A stretch of 64,000 nucleotides of DNA from Endozoicomonas sp. G2_1. GTDB lineage: Bacteria; Pseudomonadota; Gammaproteobacteria; Enterobacterales; Alteromonadaceae. How positions within the stretch are numbered: position 1 is the first letter of the stretch; the number at the start of each line of letters is the position of its first letter. The translations under genes were made by a program, and so were the position numbers. The notes beneath the pieces were generated by a model that was not told where the DNA came from, searched no databases, and saw only the letters and a list, made by a program, of their open reading frames with translations. The stretch is taken from contig NZ_JAGHQT010000001.1 of NCBI RefSeq assembly GCF_017744155.1, forward strand, positions 186,001 to 250,000. The letters are read 5' to 3'. Shown here in pieces: positions 1-9,250 of this stretch.

Positions 1-399
1 GAACAAAGGCCAACAACCGCTAGCGCAAGCCCATGTAACTGCCCTAAAACGAGTACACCAGCAGAAAACATTCCTGATCAAGCAATTTTTGATAGTTTAG
101 CTGACGCAGCCCCCACCCAAGAAGTATTCCTTATTCTAAAATGCTTAATTCAAGAAGCTGGTGACATTACAATAAAACAGTTATTTAGCTATTCTAGTGA
201 CCAAGTAGGCTGCAATGCTGCTGAAGCCATTAGTGCCGCCAAGAAAGTTGGCTTCCTCGCACTCAGCAACGACAAGTGCTGTCATGAAGTTGATGATCCT
301 TTTGAAAATGATTTTTGCAAAACCAAAAAAGGTAAATGGTGTAGTTTAGTGCGTACACAAACCAAAATGCGTTGCACACTTGCCAGTGATAAATGTTGA
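1..399 (+). CDS. Cysteine-rich hypothetical protein, 5' truncated by window edge
   Basis: Frame 1 is open from the first base to a TGA at 397-399, giving 132 residues with no plausible start codon, so this is the C-terminal part of a longer protein. I do not recognise the family. The visible part begins with a Cys-x-Cys pair followed by a Thr/Pro-rich linker, has a helical-looking middle, and ends in a cysteine-dense tail (CC, FC, WC, RC and a final KC). The spread of about ten cysteines suggests either disulfide bonding in an exported protein or metal binding; the visible part cannot decide between them. Reality as a coding region is supported by the uninterrupted frame and sensible codon use; function is unknown. 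Confidence 0.55.
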   Translation, partial: EQRPTTASASPCNCPKTSTPAENIPDQAIFDSLADAAPTQEVFLILKCLIQEAGDITIKQLFSYSSDQVGCNAAEAISAAKKVGFLALSNDKCCHEVDDPFENDFCKTKKGKWCSLVRTQTKMRCTLASDKC

Positions 400-1410
400 C
401 CATTAAGGCAAAGCGTTTGAATTTGTAAAATTGATATCAGCGGTGCTTAACTCCAAGGCTACGCTAAGCATCGCTATCCGCCTTAAAACACTTAAGTTTA
501 CTTTACCCTTTTACGATGAAGCTATATCGAGTCAAGCGCGCCATTATTCGGACTAACAATGCTAATTTTTTAAACAATTTATTAGCTTCAACGTTGCAGA
601 AAATGAGTTTTTACTCTAAAATCGCGCCCGAAAACTAGGTGGCAAAATCACAATTAGCTCGCGACATCAATAACAAGCAATCAATAATCAGCAATTGGTT
701 GATGTGGTCACCGTTATTGATCACCATACAGTAAGGTAAACACCATGATTTTTTCGCCGTATACGTTAATGGCGTGCGCTGCACCTAAAGCCACTTCAAC
801 ACCTGCCAAAGACACCGTAAAGTTAGATAGCATTGCAAAAAGAGCGAGTGATAACGACAGTGATATCACTGCCCAAGATACAGACCTAGAGCTCGCCTCA
901 AGCAACATATCAATTGCCTCATAGCACTTAATTTCAGAGCTCTAAACTGATCATAATTTACTGGTTAGGACCGTTTATTAACCAGTAAATTCGCAGCAAA
1001 GCCCAACCATAAAGCATTTTATTTATCTATTAAAAGTATATTCTCGCTAGAAATTGATGCTTCCGCGGTAAACAGTTGTATCTAAAATATCTTCACACGT
1101 ATTTTTAGTAACATTGGCATTAGTAAATTGACAACATCGGCAAATTTACGACTAAAGTAGTAAGTTGGCTTCATCTTTTACTCGAACTCGCGCTAGTTCC
1201 CAATGCATCTAGCTTTCACTTATTTCACCTACACTTTTTCACTAAAAAACTACGGGAAAACCCGTAGAAAAACTCCGTAGTATTCCGGATTTTACCTACT
1301 AGGCGTCTGCTTTATTGTTTACCTCGACTTGGGGACAGTACTGTTTGCGTGGCTCAACTATAAAAACTCCGCCGCTGTTGCAGTGCTAAATAATACAAAT
1401 AGGTGAAACA
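400..1410. other. Long intergenic region without a convincing gene
   Basis: About 1 kb between the cysteine-rich protein and the porin. The only notable + frame is 745-924 (59 codons, beginning MIFSPYTLMAC, weak AAGG upstream); it has a lipobox-like LMAC but no charged N-terminus, so it may be a relic of a lipoprotein rather than a gene. The opposite strand of the same stretch is also open, which lowers confidence in either. Near the right end, just before the porin, lies the CTACGGG/CCCGTAG inverted repeat listed separately. I see nothing else that I can support. Confidence 0.4.
1250..1290. promoter_or_regulatory. Perfect inverted repeat plus half-site, candidate operator of the porin/TRAP genes
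   Basis: CTACGGG (1250-1256), AAAA, CCCGTAG (1261-1267) form a perfect 7-bp palindrome. A further CCGTAG half-site follows at 1275-1280, 13 bases after the matching bases of the palindrome, with TCCGGA nearby. It lies about 145 bases upstream of the porin start and no T-run follows, so a protein-binding site fits better than a terminator. The regulator is unknown; the NarL-type regulator at 14234-14854 is one candidate because its kinase shares the Cache-type sensor logic of this locus. That link is inference. Confidence 0.4.
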
Positions 1411-2454
1411 ATGAAAAAGCTAGCAATTACTTTAGCTGTTTGTTCGGCACTGGCCAGCACAGCATCAAACGCCGAATATAGCGTAGATATTAACGAAGAC
1501 CATACCTTGTCTTTTGGTGGTTACTTTAAAGCGGATTTGCGCAACGTTCAGGGCGATTTAGCTTACTTAGATTTCTGGATTGGCAACAATCGCGTACAAC
1601 CTAACACCAATGAAACTCGCTTCAACGTTCGAGAGTCTCGTTTTAACATCAAGTACCTAAACACTAAAATCAAAGCAGTTCTCGAGTGGGACTTCTACGA
1701 CGACCAACAACCTACTGGCGCTTCTGAAACGGTCACTGGTGGTCATTCGCTGCGTTTACGCCACGCTTATGTTGAATACGACAAGTGGACGTTAGGCCAA
1801 ACGTGGTCAACCTTTATGCCATTGGTATCAATTGCTGATGCACTTGATTTTGGTGGTGCCCATGTCGGCCAAGTATTTATCCGTCAAAGTCAAATTCGCT
1901 ACACTAACGGTGGCCTTGAGTTAGCTTTGGAGAATCCATCAACGCAATCGGGCGCAAGCCAATCCATTCCAGATGTTGTTGCCCGCTATACTTTCAAAGG
2001 TGACTGGGGCCAGGTCGCATTCGCTGGTTTAATGCGTAACTTAGACAACAATGACGATGTTACCGCCGCTGACGGTACACAGTTTGCCTACAACGTTCAC
2101 GGTCGCATCAAAACCTTCGGCAAAGACGATTTTCGCTTTTCATACAGCGATGGCCGTTCAGGCCGCTACGTTAGCCCTGCCGCTAACATCAACGACTTAG
2201 CCACTAACGGTGATATCCACGAAGCTCAAGCGTATACCCTTGCCTATCGACATTTTTGGAATGAATCGTGGCGCTCAAGTGCGTATTACGGTGCAGTAAA
2301 AATTGATGAAATTGGCGCAGACCGCAAACACTGGGGCGTTAACCTGATCAAAAGCATTACCCCTCATTTCAGTGTCGGCGGTGAGTTAGGTAACTACAAA
2401 ACCGAATCTGGAGACTCAGATTACTTCCAGCTATCAGCCAAATACGTTCTTTAA
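1411..2454 (+). CDS. Outer-membrane porin of the TRAP locus
   Basis: A 347-residue exported protein with a clear signal peptide (residues 1-21, cut after SNA). The mature part is rich in alternating polar/aromatic stretches typical of beta-barrels (for example SFGGYFKADLR and the C-terminal FQLSAKYVL), and the length fits a 16-18-strand trimeric porin. The coiled-coil N-terminus usual in DcaP porins is absent. It is 49 bases upstream of the DctP binding protein on the same strand, so it probably lets the transporter's organic-acid substrate cross the outer membrane. The start is preceded by AGGTG. The exact substrate cannot be read from the sequence. The last residue is Leu rather than the common Phe. 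Confidence 0.75.
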   Translation: MKKLAITLAVCSALASTASNAEYSVDINEDHTLSFGGYFKADLRNVQGDLAYLDFWIGNNRVQPNTNETRFNVRESRFNIKYLNTKIKAVLEWDFYDDQQPTGASETVTGGHSLRLRHAYVEYDKWTLGQTWSTFMPLVSIADALDFGGAHVGQVFIRQSQIRYTNGGLELALENPSTQSGASQSIPDVVARYTFKGDWGQVAFAGLMRNLDNNDDVTAADGTQFAYNVHGRIKTFGKDDFRFSYSDGRSGRYVSPAANINDLATNGDIHEAQAYTLAYRHFWNESWRSSAYYGAVKIDEIGADRKHWGVNLIKSITPHFSVGGELGNYKTESGDSDYFQLSAKYVL

Positions 2455-2503
2455 TTTTACCTAATTTAGCCAGCAGGCCTAATGCCTGCTGTGGAGAATC
2501 ACA

Positions 2504-3568
2504 ATGAAACCATTAAAAACCCTTTTATTTAGCACACTTGCACTTAGTATGTTTTCTGGCTCAGCACTTGCTGAGAAACGCGTACTGTTAAAAATCCCAG
2601 TTTACTACAACACAGTTTTGCCCGGACTTGGTTCACCCATTAAGTACGTTGCTGACAACATCACAACCTTAAGCGGCAAAAGTATTAAGATGAAAATCTA
2701 CGAGCCAAATAAGCTCGTCAACCCTAAAGAAATTCTCGACGCCGTTTCTACCGGTAAAGTTCAAGCTGGCTTTGCTACTGCCGGTAACTGGGGCGGAAAA
2801 ATCCCCGCTGCGCGTTTGTTTTCGTCAATTCCATTTGGCCCAGAAGCACCAGAATACTTAGCGTGGTTTTACCAAGGTAACGGTAACAAATTGCACCAAG
2901 AACTTTACGACAGCAAACAGCTCAACGTAAAAGTACAAATTTGCGGTATGTTGCCACCAGAAACATCTGGCTGGTTCAGTAAAGAAATTAACTCACCGGA
3001 AGACTTAAAAGGCTTAAAAATGCGCTTTTTTGGTTTAGGTGCGCTAGTGATGGAAAAACTTGGTGTTAGTACTGTTGGCCTGCCGGGTGGCGAAATTTTC
3101 CCTGCGATAGAGAAAAAAGTCATCGACGCGACTGAGTTTTCAATGCCAGTTGTCGATAAGCGTATCGGCTTAAATAAGTTATTAAAATACAACTACTTCC
3201 CTGGCTGGCATCAGCAAGCCACTATGATGGAACTGATCATCAACAAAGACGTTTGGAACAAAATGAGTGAACGTCAACACGCGGTAATTGAGCACATTTG
3301 TAAATCAGCAACCTTAGACGCCCTCGCCTACGGTGAAGCGATTCAAGCGCCGGTTATCAAAGAAAATGTTGAAAAAGGTGTTATTAACAAATACTGGTCA
3401 GATCAAATGCTGGCAACCTTTGACAGCAAATGGCGTGAAGTTGTTGCCGAGCAGTCTGCACAAGACCCTGACTTCAAGAGAATTTATCAAGATCTAGCGG
3501 CGTTTAGAAAAGAGTACGATTTGTGGGAATCAAACGCTTTCTTACCGCGCGCCAAACCGAGTTTGTAA
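2504..3568 (+). CDS. dctP: TRAP transporter periplasmic binding protein, DctP family (TakP-like)
   Basis: A 354-residue periplasmic solute-binding protein with a signal peptide (1-23, ending SALA). The conserved DctP arginine is at about residue 174 in the LKGLKMRFFG segment. Other segments (GFATAGNWGGK, IPFGPEAPE, PPETSGWF, GLPGGEIFPAI, YFPGWHQQ) resemble the TakP/TTHA0766 branch, whose characterised members bind 2-oxo acids such as pyruvate or metal-bound lactate. I infer a small monocarboxylate ligand. It delivers substrate to the DctQ/DctM permease encoded downstream. A stem-loop with a short T-run separates it from dctQ, so the binding protein is likely made in excess. Start ATG follows GGAGA. 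Confidence 0.88.
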   Translation: MKPLKTLLFSTLALSMFSGSALAEKRVLLKIPVYYNTVLPGLGSPIKYVADNITTLSGKSIKMKIYEPNKLVNPKEILDAVSTGKVQAGFATAGNWGGKIPAARLFSSIPFGPEAPEYLAWFYQGNGNKLHQELYDSKQLNVKVQICGMLPPETSGWFSKEINSPEDLKGLKMRFFGLGALVMEKLGVSTVGLPGGEIFPAIEKKVIDATEFSMPVVDKRIGLNKLLKYNYFPGWHQQATMMELIINKDVWNKMSERQHAVIEHICKSATLDALAYGEAIQAPVIKENVEKGVINKYWSDQMLATFDSKWREVVAEQSAQDPDFKRIYQDLAAFRKEYDLWESNAFLPRAKPSL

Positions 3569-3597
3569 CGCCAACCTAAGCAGTTTTTACTGCCTTT

Positions 3598-3643
3598 GCC
3601 CGAGGTTTATAGCGCCCCTCAGCTACTACCTCGGGCCTTTTTA
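3598..3643 (+). terminator. Intercistronic stem-loop between dctP and dctQ
   Basis: GCCCGAGGT (3598-3606) pairs with ACCTCGGGC (3628-3636), a perfect 9-bp stem with a 21-base loop, followed by CTTTTTAC. It lies 30 bases after dctP and 25 bases before dctQ. It probably acts as a partial terminator or 3' mRNA stabiliser that raises the ratio of binding protein to permease. Confidence 0.65.
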
Positions 3644-3661
3644 CTTTAAGAGGACTTCGCA

Positions 3662-4201
3662 ATGCTTACCGCGCAAACGTCTGGCTGGAAACACGCCAGT
3701 TTATCGCTAGCCAACAAGCTCGAAAAACTTATCATTGCTAGTGCAAATCTATTTTGTTGGTCGTCAGCACTACTTATTCTGGTCATCATTGTTAATGTTG
3801 TCATGCGCTATGGCTTTAACAATGGCCTCATTTTATTTGAAGAAATTCAATGGCACCTTTACGCCATTGGCATCATGTTTGGCCTCTCGTACGCCGAAAT
3901 CACTAACTCACAAGTACGGGTTGATGTTATCGCATCTCGTTTAAAACCAAGCACAGTGATCAAATGGGAAATTTTTGGTGCCCTGTTCTTTGCTCTGCCT
4001 ATGGTCTACGTGGTTGCTTATAACAGCATCGACTATGTCGCCACCGCCTATCGACTCAACGAATCATCAGTATCCCCTTTGGGCTTACCATATCGTTGGC
4101 TGATTAAAGCCGTTATCCCAAGCAGTTTTATCATGCTGGCACTAGCGGTTATTGCTCGCATGATTCGCAATGTTATTCAGCTTTTAGAAACGGAGAATTA
4201 A
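3662..4201 (+). CDS. dctQ: TRAP transporter small permease subunit, DctQ family
   Basis: A 179-residue inner-membrane protein with four predicted hydrophobic helices, the size and layout of the DctQ small subunit. The motif NVVMRYGFNNGLILFEEIQWHL contains the family's arginine and the EE-x-x-x-H/Y stretch (split here for brevity: NVVMRY, then EEIQWHL). DctQ forms the scaffold for DctM in the sodium-coupled TRAP complex. It follows dctP and is 2 bases upstream of dctM, so the two permease genes are probably translationally coupled. An AAGAGGA Shine-Dalgarno precedes the ATG. Confidence 0.88.
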   Translation: MLTAQTSGWKHASLSLANKLEKLIIASANLFCWSSALLILVIIVNVVMRYGFNNGLILFEEIQWHLYAIGIMFGLSYAEITNSQVRVDVIASRLKPSTVIKWEIFGALFFALPMVYVVAYNSIDYVATAYRLNESSVSPLGLPYRWLIKAVIPSSFIMLALAVIARMIRNVIQLLETEN

Positions 4202-4203
4202 AC

Positions 4204-5592
4204 ATGGAATTTAATGAAATTTTAGTCATCGCCATGTTTGTTTCTTTCATTGGCTTTTTGTTCACCGGTATTCCTATTGCTTATGTACTAGGCGGTATTG
4301 GCGTTTTATTTGGCGCCATCGGTTACTTTTCAGATATTTATTTAGAGACCTTTACTGGCCTTGATCTCAATGTAATGGGGATCACGGTATCGAGAATTTT
4401 CTCACTGATGGAAAACTGGGTCTTGGTCGCCCTGCCCATGTTTATTTATATGGGATTAATGCTCGATAAGTCTGGTGTTGCCGAGCGCATGATGCTCGCG
4501 ATGCAAGAACTTTTTGGCCGAGTGCGCGGCGGCTTGGGTATTACAGTCACGTTAATCGGTATTATTCTCGCCGCATCAACCGGCATTATTGGGGCGTCAG
4601 TCGTCTTGCTTGGCTTAATGTCGCTACCAGCAATGATGAGGCAAAAATACTCGAAAACCTTTTCAACCGGCATCATCTGTAGCGCGGGTTGTCTGGGCAT
4701 TTTAATTCCACCGAGTATTATGTTGGTTATCATGGCTGACCAATTAGCACTGTCGGTAGGTGATTTGTTCACTGCTGCGGTGTTCCCTGGATTAATGCTA
4801 GGCGCGGTATATTTGATATACATTTTATTAATGGCCTTTTTCAAGCCTGAAGTTGCGCCTTTGTCTGAAGATCGTCGTGAATTAGATTGGCACGTTATTG
4901 TCGATGTACTTAAAGCGATTGCCCCGCCAATTACATTAATTATCGTGGTTTTAGGTTCTATTTTTGCAGGTGTTGCAACTCCGACAGAAGCCAGTGGTAT
5001 TGGTGCACTAGGCGCGACATTACTGGCGTGGTGGAACAAGCGCTTAAACTTAAAAGTATTTCAAGAAGTGCTAATGAGTTCATACAAAACCACTGCTTAT
5101 ATTTTTGCTATTTTCATCGGTGCCACCATTTTCTCTTTTGTTCTTAGAGAGCTCGGTGGTGACGAACTGATTACTGAGGCACTAACCAGCTTACCGTTTG
5201 GTGACTACGGCGTGTTAATCGCGATACTTGTGATTGTATTCTTGTTGGGTTTCTTACTTGATTGGATTGAAATCACGTTAATTGTATTGCCATTGTTAGC
5301 ACCGGTAATTGCCGAACTAACCTTTAACGTTGACAGTTACGGCGTATTAGACCAACCGACACTGGTGTGGTTTGTCATGCTAATAGCATTGACTTTGCAA
5401 ACATCATTTTTAACACCACCTGTTGGCTTTGCCCTGTTTTATCTCAAAGGCGTATGTCCTCCAGATATAAAACTAACAGATATTTACAAAGGTGTTGTGC
5501 CGTTTATTTTACTGCAACTACTCGGTTTGACCTTATTGATCATCTATCCGGATATCGCACTGTGGCTGCCGTCAATCATCTATGGTGATTAA
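4204..5592 (+). CDS. dctM: TRAP transporter large permease subunit, DctM family
   Basis: A 462-residue inner-membrane protein, very hydrophobic throughout with about a dozen helices, matching the DctM transport subunit. Family-like segments include GIPIAYVLGG near the N-terminus, GVATPTEASGIGALGA near the middle, and LTPPVGFALFYLKG near the C-terminus. It carries the substrate passed on by DctP using the sodium gradient. It starts 2 bases after dctQ stops. A rho-independent terminator follows, ending the porin-dctPQM unit. Confidence 0.9.
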   Translation: MEFNEILVIAMFVSFIGFLFTGIPIAYVLGGIGVLFGAIGYFSDIYLETFTGLDLNVMGITVSRIFSLMENWVLVALPMFIYMGLMLDKSGVAERMMLAMQELFGRVRGGLGITVTLIGIILAASTGIIGASVVLLGLMSLPAMMRQKYSKTFSTGIICSAGCLGILIPPSIMLVIMADQLALSVGDLFTAAVFPGLMLGAVYLIYILLMAFFKPEVAPLSEDRRELDWHVIVDVLKAIAPPITLIIVVLGSIFAGVATPTEASGIGALGATLLAWWNKRLNLKVFQEVLMSSYKTTAYIFAIFIGATIFSFVLRELGGDELITEALTSLPFGDYGVLIAILVIVFLLGFLLDWIEITLIVLPLLAPVIAELTFNVDSYGVLDQPTLVWFVMLIALTLQTSFLTPPVGFALFYLKGVCPPDIKLTDIYKGVVPFILLQLLGLTLLIIYPDIALWLPSIIYGD

Positions 5593-5624
5593 TTAACTAT
5601 CTGTCACAAAAGTATATTTTTCTC

Positions 5625-5665
5625 ATTAGCCATCCTCTTTTTAGAGCATGGCTAATTTTGTTTTT
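5625..5665 (+). terminator. Terminator after dctM
   Basis: ATTAGCCAT (5625-5633) pairs perfectly with ATGGCTAAT (5648-5656), and the run TTTTGTTTTT follows. It lies 32 bases after the dctM stop, so the chemoreceptor gene downstream probably has its own promoter. Confidence 0.8.
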
Positions 5666-5700
5666 AGCCGTTTATTATCATTTAGGAGTAGGAAATAAAC

Positions 5701-7770
5701 ATGAACATGACCATTAGAGCAAAGCTGATATTGCTCGCTAGCCTATCGTTATTATTGCTTGGCGCGGTATTTATCGGGCAAACATTGTTTACGCAAAAGA
5801 CAGTGCTAAAAACCGAGTTTGACAACGTTGGCCTTGCTGTTAAAAGCACACTAGAACGCAACCTCAAGTCGCAAATAGATACCGCAACGCTGTCTGCCGA
5901 TATTTTCTACCAACAAGCACAGATAGAAAACATTAAACAAGAGCTCAGCGCCGAGCTCACCAAAATATGGCAAACAGCAAATACCATATATCACAATGAG
6001 CCCAATTCAGCGCTTGCAGCAAAATACATTGACGCTTTTTTAAATGGATACTTATGGGGTAAAGATCGCTACGTTTTTAGCTATGATGCTAACTCTTTGG
6101 TTTATCGCCATCACAGTTTGAACCCTGCTGCTATTGGTACTGAAGCTAAAAACGCTACCGATATCAATGGCGTTTACTTCGCACAGGAAATTGTCAAAGC
6201 AGCTAAAAACACTGAAATAGGCTTTAGCCAGTACGCGTTTAAAAACCCTAAATCAGGCAATATTGAGAGTAAGATTACCGCCTCAATGTACTTTGAGCCA
6301 TTGAATATTATTATCGCCACCGGCGACTATATAAAAGCCTTACAAGAGAGCAAAAAGGCCGACGCACTCACTATGTTAACCAAAGCGAGATTTGGCGATA
6401 ATGGTTATTTTTGGGTGCAAGATCACAACGGTGTTATTCTCGCTCATCCCAAACAAGCAATTGTTGGTACGAGTATAAAAAACACTGAAAAAGTCGCTCG
6501 TTTAATCTTGGGTAAAGACGATGCATTTGTCGATATGGCGTTTAACAACCCAGCAACTAATCAAACAGAAAACAAAATTGCTTACGCGCGTAAAATTTTT
6601 CCTCAGTGGGGCTGGATTATTGCCACCGGCACCTATGAAAGCGATATAAAAACCGCGCAACAGCAGTTAACCCAAGCAACTAAAACGATTTTTAACCAAA
6701 AAACCACCGAGAGCATTGTTCTACTAGCCCTTATTACCTTATCGAGCATTGCGCTATTCATTTGGCTTACTAATAAAATTGTTAGCCAGTTAGACTTACT
6801 TAAAGAACGCATTGCTAACCTATCCAGCGGGCAAGCTGATTTGCGCTCTCGGTTGTCTGTTGAGGGCAAAGACGAAATTACCGAAATTACTCATGCTTCT
6901 AATAAGTTTATTGCCTACTTGCAGGCAATATTACAAGAGTTAACGGCTTCATCAGGGCAAATCAATCACAATATAGACAACTTGAGTAAACAGGCTCAAT
7001 ACAATCATCAAGCGCTCAGTAGCCATGCCCAAGAAACCGAGCAAGTGGTCACCGCAATTACAGAATTAAGTGCAACGGCAGCAAGTGTCGCCGAAAGTGC
7101 GAGTTTGTCGGCACAGGCCACTCAAATTGCCAATCAAGACGCTGATAGAGCGCAACATATTGTTGATGCCACCACCGCAAGTGTTGAAACCCTTAAAACA
7201 GAAATTGAGCAAGCGGCAACAAGCATCAATACAATGAATGACAACACCCAAGAAATCGTCAACGTGCTGGCAGTTATTGGTGAAATTGCAGAGCAAACCA
7301 ATTTACTCGCCCTCAATGCGGCAATTGAAGCTGCAAGGGCTGGCGAGCAAGGTCGAGGATTTGCAGTAGTAGCTGATGAAGTGCGTGCACTTGCTTCTCG
7401 TACGCAAACCAGTACAGAAGAAATTAATCAAATTCTGAGCAAGGTACAAACCGATGCCGAGCTTGCCGTACAGGCAATGAAAGCAACGCAAACCAGTTGT
7501 CAATTAGCCACCGACAATACCTTTGAAGTGTCTAGTAGCTTGGCCAAAGTTTCACAGTCAATCACCGAAGTGAACGACTTAAACACACAAATAGCTGCGG
7601 CGGCTGAGCAACAAAGTACAGTGACCGAGGAAATTAGCGGTAATATGAATAACATTCAGATGGTTGTCACCGATTTATATCAAAACGGCGAGCAGTCTAT
7701 GACCAGTAATCAAGAGTTGGCTGATAGTAACCGCACGTTAAATGGCGCGATTAATAAATTTATCGTTTAA
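5701..7770 (+). CDS. Methyl-accepting chemotaxis protein with tandem Cache domains
   Basis: A 689-residue transmembrane chemoreceptor. Helix 1 is at about residues 7-27. The periplasmic part to about 330 contains two sCache_2-like modules: each ends in a similar phrase (IIATGDYI and IIATGTYE) and contains a GYxW/RYVFxYD-like strand. Helix 2 is at about 338-358, then HAMP, then the cytoplasmic signalling coil. The hairpin tip [21 protein letters not shown] (split: [19 protein letters not shown]) begins at about residue 527. Cache_2 receptors often detect small carboxylates directly or through binding proteins. Its place behind the TRAP operon suggests chemotaxis toward the same substrate; that is inference. 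An AGGAG site precedes the ATG. Confidence 0.92.
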   Translation: MNMTIRAKLILLASLSLLLLGAVFIGQTLFTQKTVLKTEFDNVGLAVKSTLERNLKSQIDTATLSADIFYQQAQIENIKQELSAELTKIWQTANTIYHNEPNSALAAKYIDAFLNGYLWGKDRYVFSYDANSLVYRHHSLNPAAIGTEAKNATDINGVYFAQEIVKAAKNTEIGFSQYAFKNPKSGNIESKITASMYFEPLNIIIATGDYIKALQESKKADALTMLTKARFGDNGYFWVQDHNGVILAHPKQAIVGTSIKNTEKVARLILGKDDAFVDMAFNNPATNQTENKIAYARKIFPQWGWIIATGTYESDIKTAQQQLTQATKTIFNQKTTESIVLLALITLSSIALFIWLTNKIVSQLDLLKERIANLSSGQADLRSRLSVEGKDEITEITHASNKFIAYLQAILQELTASSGQINHNIDNLSKQAQYNHQALSSHAQETEQVVTAITELSATAASVAESASLSAQATQIANQDADRAQHIVDATTASVETLKTEIEQAATSINTMNDNTQEIVNVLAVIGEIAEQTNLLALNAAIEAARAGEQGRGFAVVADEVRALASRTQTSTEEINQILSKVQTDAELAVQAMKATQTSCQLATDNTFEVSSSLAKVSQSITEVNDLNTQIAAAAEQQSTVTEEISGNMNNIQMVVTDLYQNGEQSMTSNQELADSNRTLNGAINKFIV

Positions 7771-7852
7771 CAAGTCTTTAGGACTTTCAAGGCGAAATGT
7801 CCGTTTTGTATCAAAAGCGGACTTCGGCGACACCCGCTTGATGTATAAATAA

Positions 7853-7875
7853 ATGAGGCAGATATTCTGCCTCAT
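7853..7875 (-). terminator. Stem-loop downstream of the frameshifted hydrolase
   Basis: ATGAGGCAG (7853-7861), ATATT, CTGCCTCAT (7867-7875) form a perfect 9-bp stem. On the minus strand it is followed by a weakly T-rich stretch, and it lies beyond the reconstructed end of the hydrolase gene at 8000. It may also serve the chemoreceptor gene on the other side, but no T-run follows on that strand. Confidence 0.35.
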
Positions 7876-7999
7876 ACCAAAAACAGCCTTTCTAATTTCT
7901 ATATGTGTTAATAAGTTTTGTACGTTAAGCGGACTTATTGTTTCAGAAGCAAACTAGTAAATAGTGAAAGCGAAAACATCCCACAGACAATTGTTTTTC

Positions 8000-8808
8000 T
8001 TAGTACTCATACGTTCTGTGTATGAGCTTTTTTAGCTCCTTAATCAACAATTCTGGTTCGTCGAATTGTACATGATGACCGCTCAATGTTGTCAAAACTA
8101 CTTCTCCCCTAGGAAATTGGCTCGCCCAATTCTTCCATAATTCTCCCCACATCCTCCTGCCAGAGTATGAAAAGAATAGGTTTGGCGGGGTTTCATTGTT
8201 TTGACAGATACGATGACTGTTAATGGTATATCAGGAATGTGCGGATAATCAGGTAAAGGGCGCTTACTCCAAAAATCCAAGTATATATTAGACATTCCAT
8301 TCTTCATGTCGTCGAGTTTTATTTGTTCGATTTCTTTATTACCTTTTTCGAGATCTATAGCTCGAAGAATATCCACATCATGTTTTGATGAAGGTTCAAC
8401 TAAAAGCAAAGAACTTAATTTCTCTGGATATAGCGCTGCAAAATCCCTTGCAATGCTTCCACCGTATGAATGAGCGACGAGCGTGAATGGTGAATTTACA
8501 TCCAATATGTCTAGAAGTTGTTTTAAATGTTGAGCATATAAATCTGAAGTAAAGTGTCGGTCAGTCTTACTGGACTTGCCATTACCAACCCTTGAATAAC
8601 GGATTGTTTTATACATCGAAGAAATCGTTTCATACACTGGATCCCAATCGGATAAAGAAGCGCCTCCACCAGCCTCTAAAACCACTACATGTTCCCCCGA
8701 GCCTGCAACTTGGTATTCGACATTAAACCCATTTACTTCAACGAGCCTTTTTTCAGATGCAAATAAGGTAAATGGAAACAAAAGTAAAGCATGTAATAAT
8801 ATTTTCAA
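8000..8808 (-). pseudogene. Alpha/beta hydrolase with a frameshift before the catalytic histidine
   Basis: An exported alpha/beta-hydrolase-fold enzyme. The nucleophile elbow AHSYGG is present and an oxyanion-loop-like GGGAS lies upstream. The reading frame from the N-terminus stops at 8098, after an unfamiliar tail. If one base is restored in the short C-run at 8187-8190, translation continues as KPPNLFFSYSG... and contains SGHHVQFDEPE, the expected catalytic His region, ending at a TAA at 8000. The shift is what a one-C deletion from a five-C run would give. I place the start at a TTG at 8808 behind AGGAGG, which gives a good signal peptide (KILLHALLLFPFTLFA); an in-frame ATG lies at 8853. 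Substrate unknown. Inactive as it stands unless the shift is a sequencing error. Confidence 0.75.
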
Positions 8809-8948
8809 AGTTCCTCCTTCAGAACTAATGCTTTTAGCAAAGTTCGTTAACAAAACTCACGTGTCTAAACACTGTTTTTTTAAGGCCATGTCTTCATAGA
8901 CTGAAGCAACATCGGTAAGCCATTGTATAGCAAATATTTTTTAACACG

Positions 8949-9149
8949 CTATTTAACTGAGAGACCTAACAGTTTTTTCAACCACGTGATCAATGGCATG
9001 GTAATGTACGTCATTGTCAAAACCATGATGCCCGAAACAATCAGTGCTTTTAGCGCGACAGGCCAATCAAATATTCTAGGTTCAAGAACAAACAGTATGG
9101 GCAATACTGTGATAAACGCTGCACCCCTGGTTGTAGCTATTTTTTTCAT
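8949..9149 (-). CDS. Small two-helix membrane protein
   Basis: A 66-residue protein with a basic N-terminus (MKKIATTRGAA) and two hydrophobic stretches (about 11-23 and 33-53), ending in a basic amphipathic tail (WLKKLLGL). I do not recognise a named family with certainty; similar short two-helix proteins are common next to LysR genes in marine gammaproteobacteria. It is divergent from the LysR gene at 9251, a usual arrangement for a regulator and its target. An overlapping frame on the other strand (8923-9165) is less protein-like and is judged spurious. Confidence 0.6.
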   Translation of the reverse strand: MKKIATTRGAAFITVLPILFVLEPRIFDWPVALKALIVSGIMVLTMTYITMPLITWLKKLLGLSVK

Positions 9150-9250
9150 AGTGACATTCTCATAACAAGACCCTGCGATTTTTTCTGACTTAGCGCTAAT
9201 TAGCCAATTAATACAGTTGTACTTCTTATAAATTTTTTTATAAAGAGCAT

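Noticed and set aside
714-908. Minus-strand hydrophobic frame of 64 codons in the first intergenic region
   Set aside because: No ribosome site and it is antisense to another short frame; both strands open by chance is more likely.
1330-1370. Sigma-54 promoter in front of the porin
   Set aside because: A GG and a GC element are present (TTGGGGACA, TTTGCG) but not at the required spacing.
4446-5039. Long minus-strand frame of 197 codons inside dctM
   Set aside because: Pure shadow of the DctM coding frame; no family resemblance.
8923-9165. Plus-strand frame of 80 codons
   Set aside because: Antisense to the two-helix membrane protein, whose topology and charge pattern are far more protein-like.
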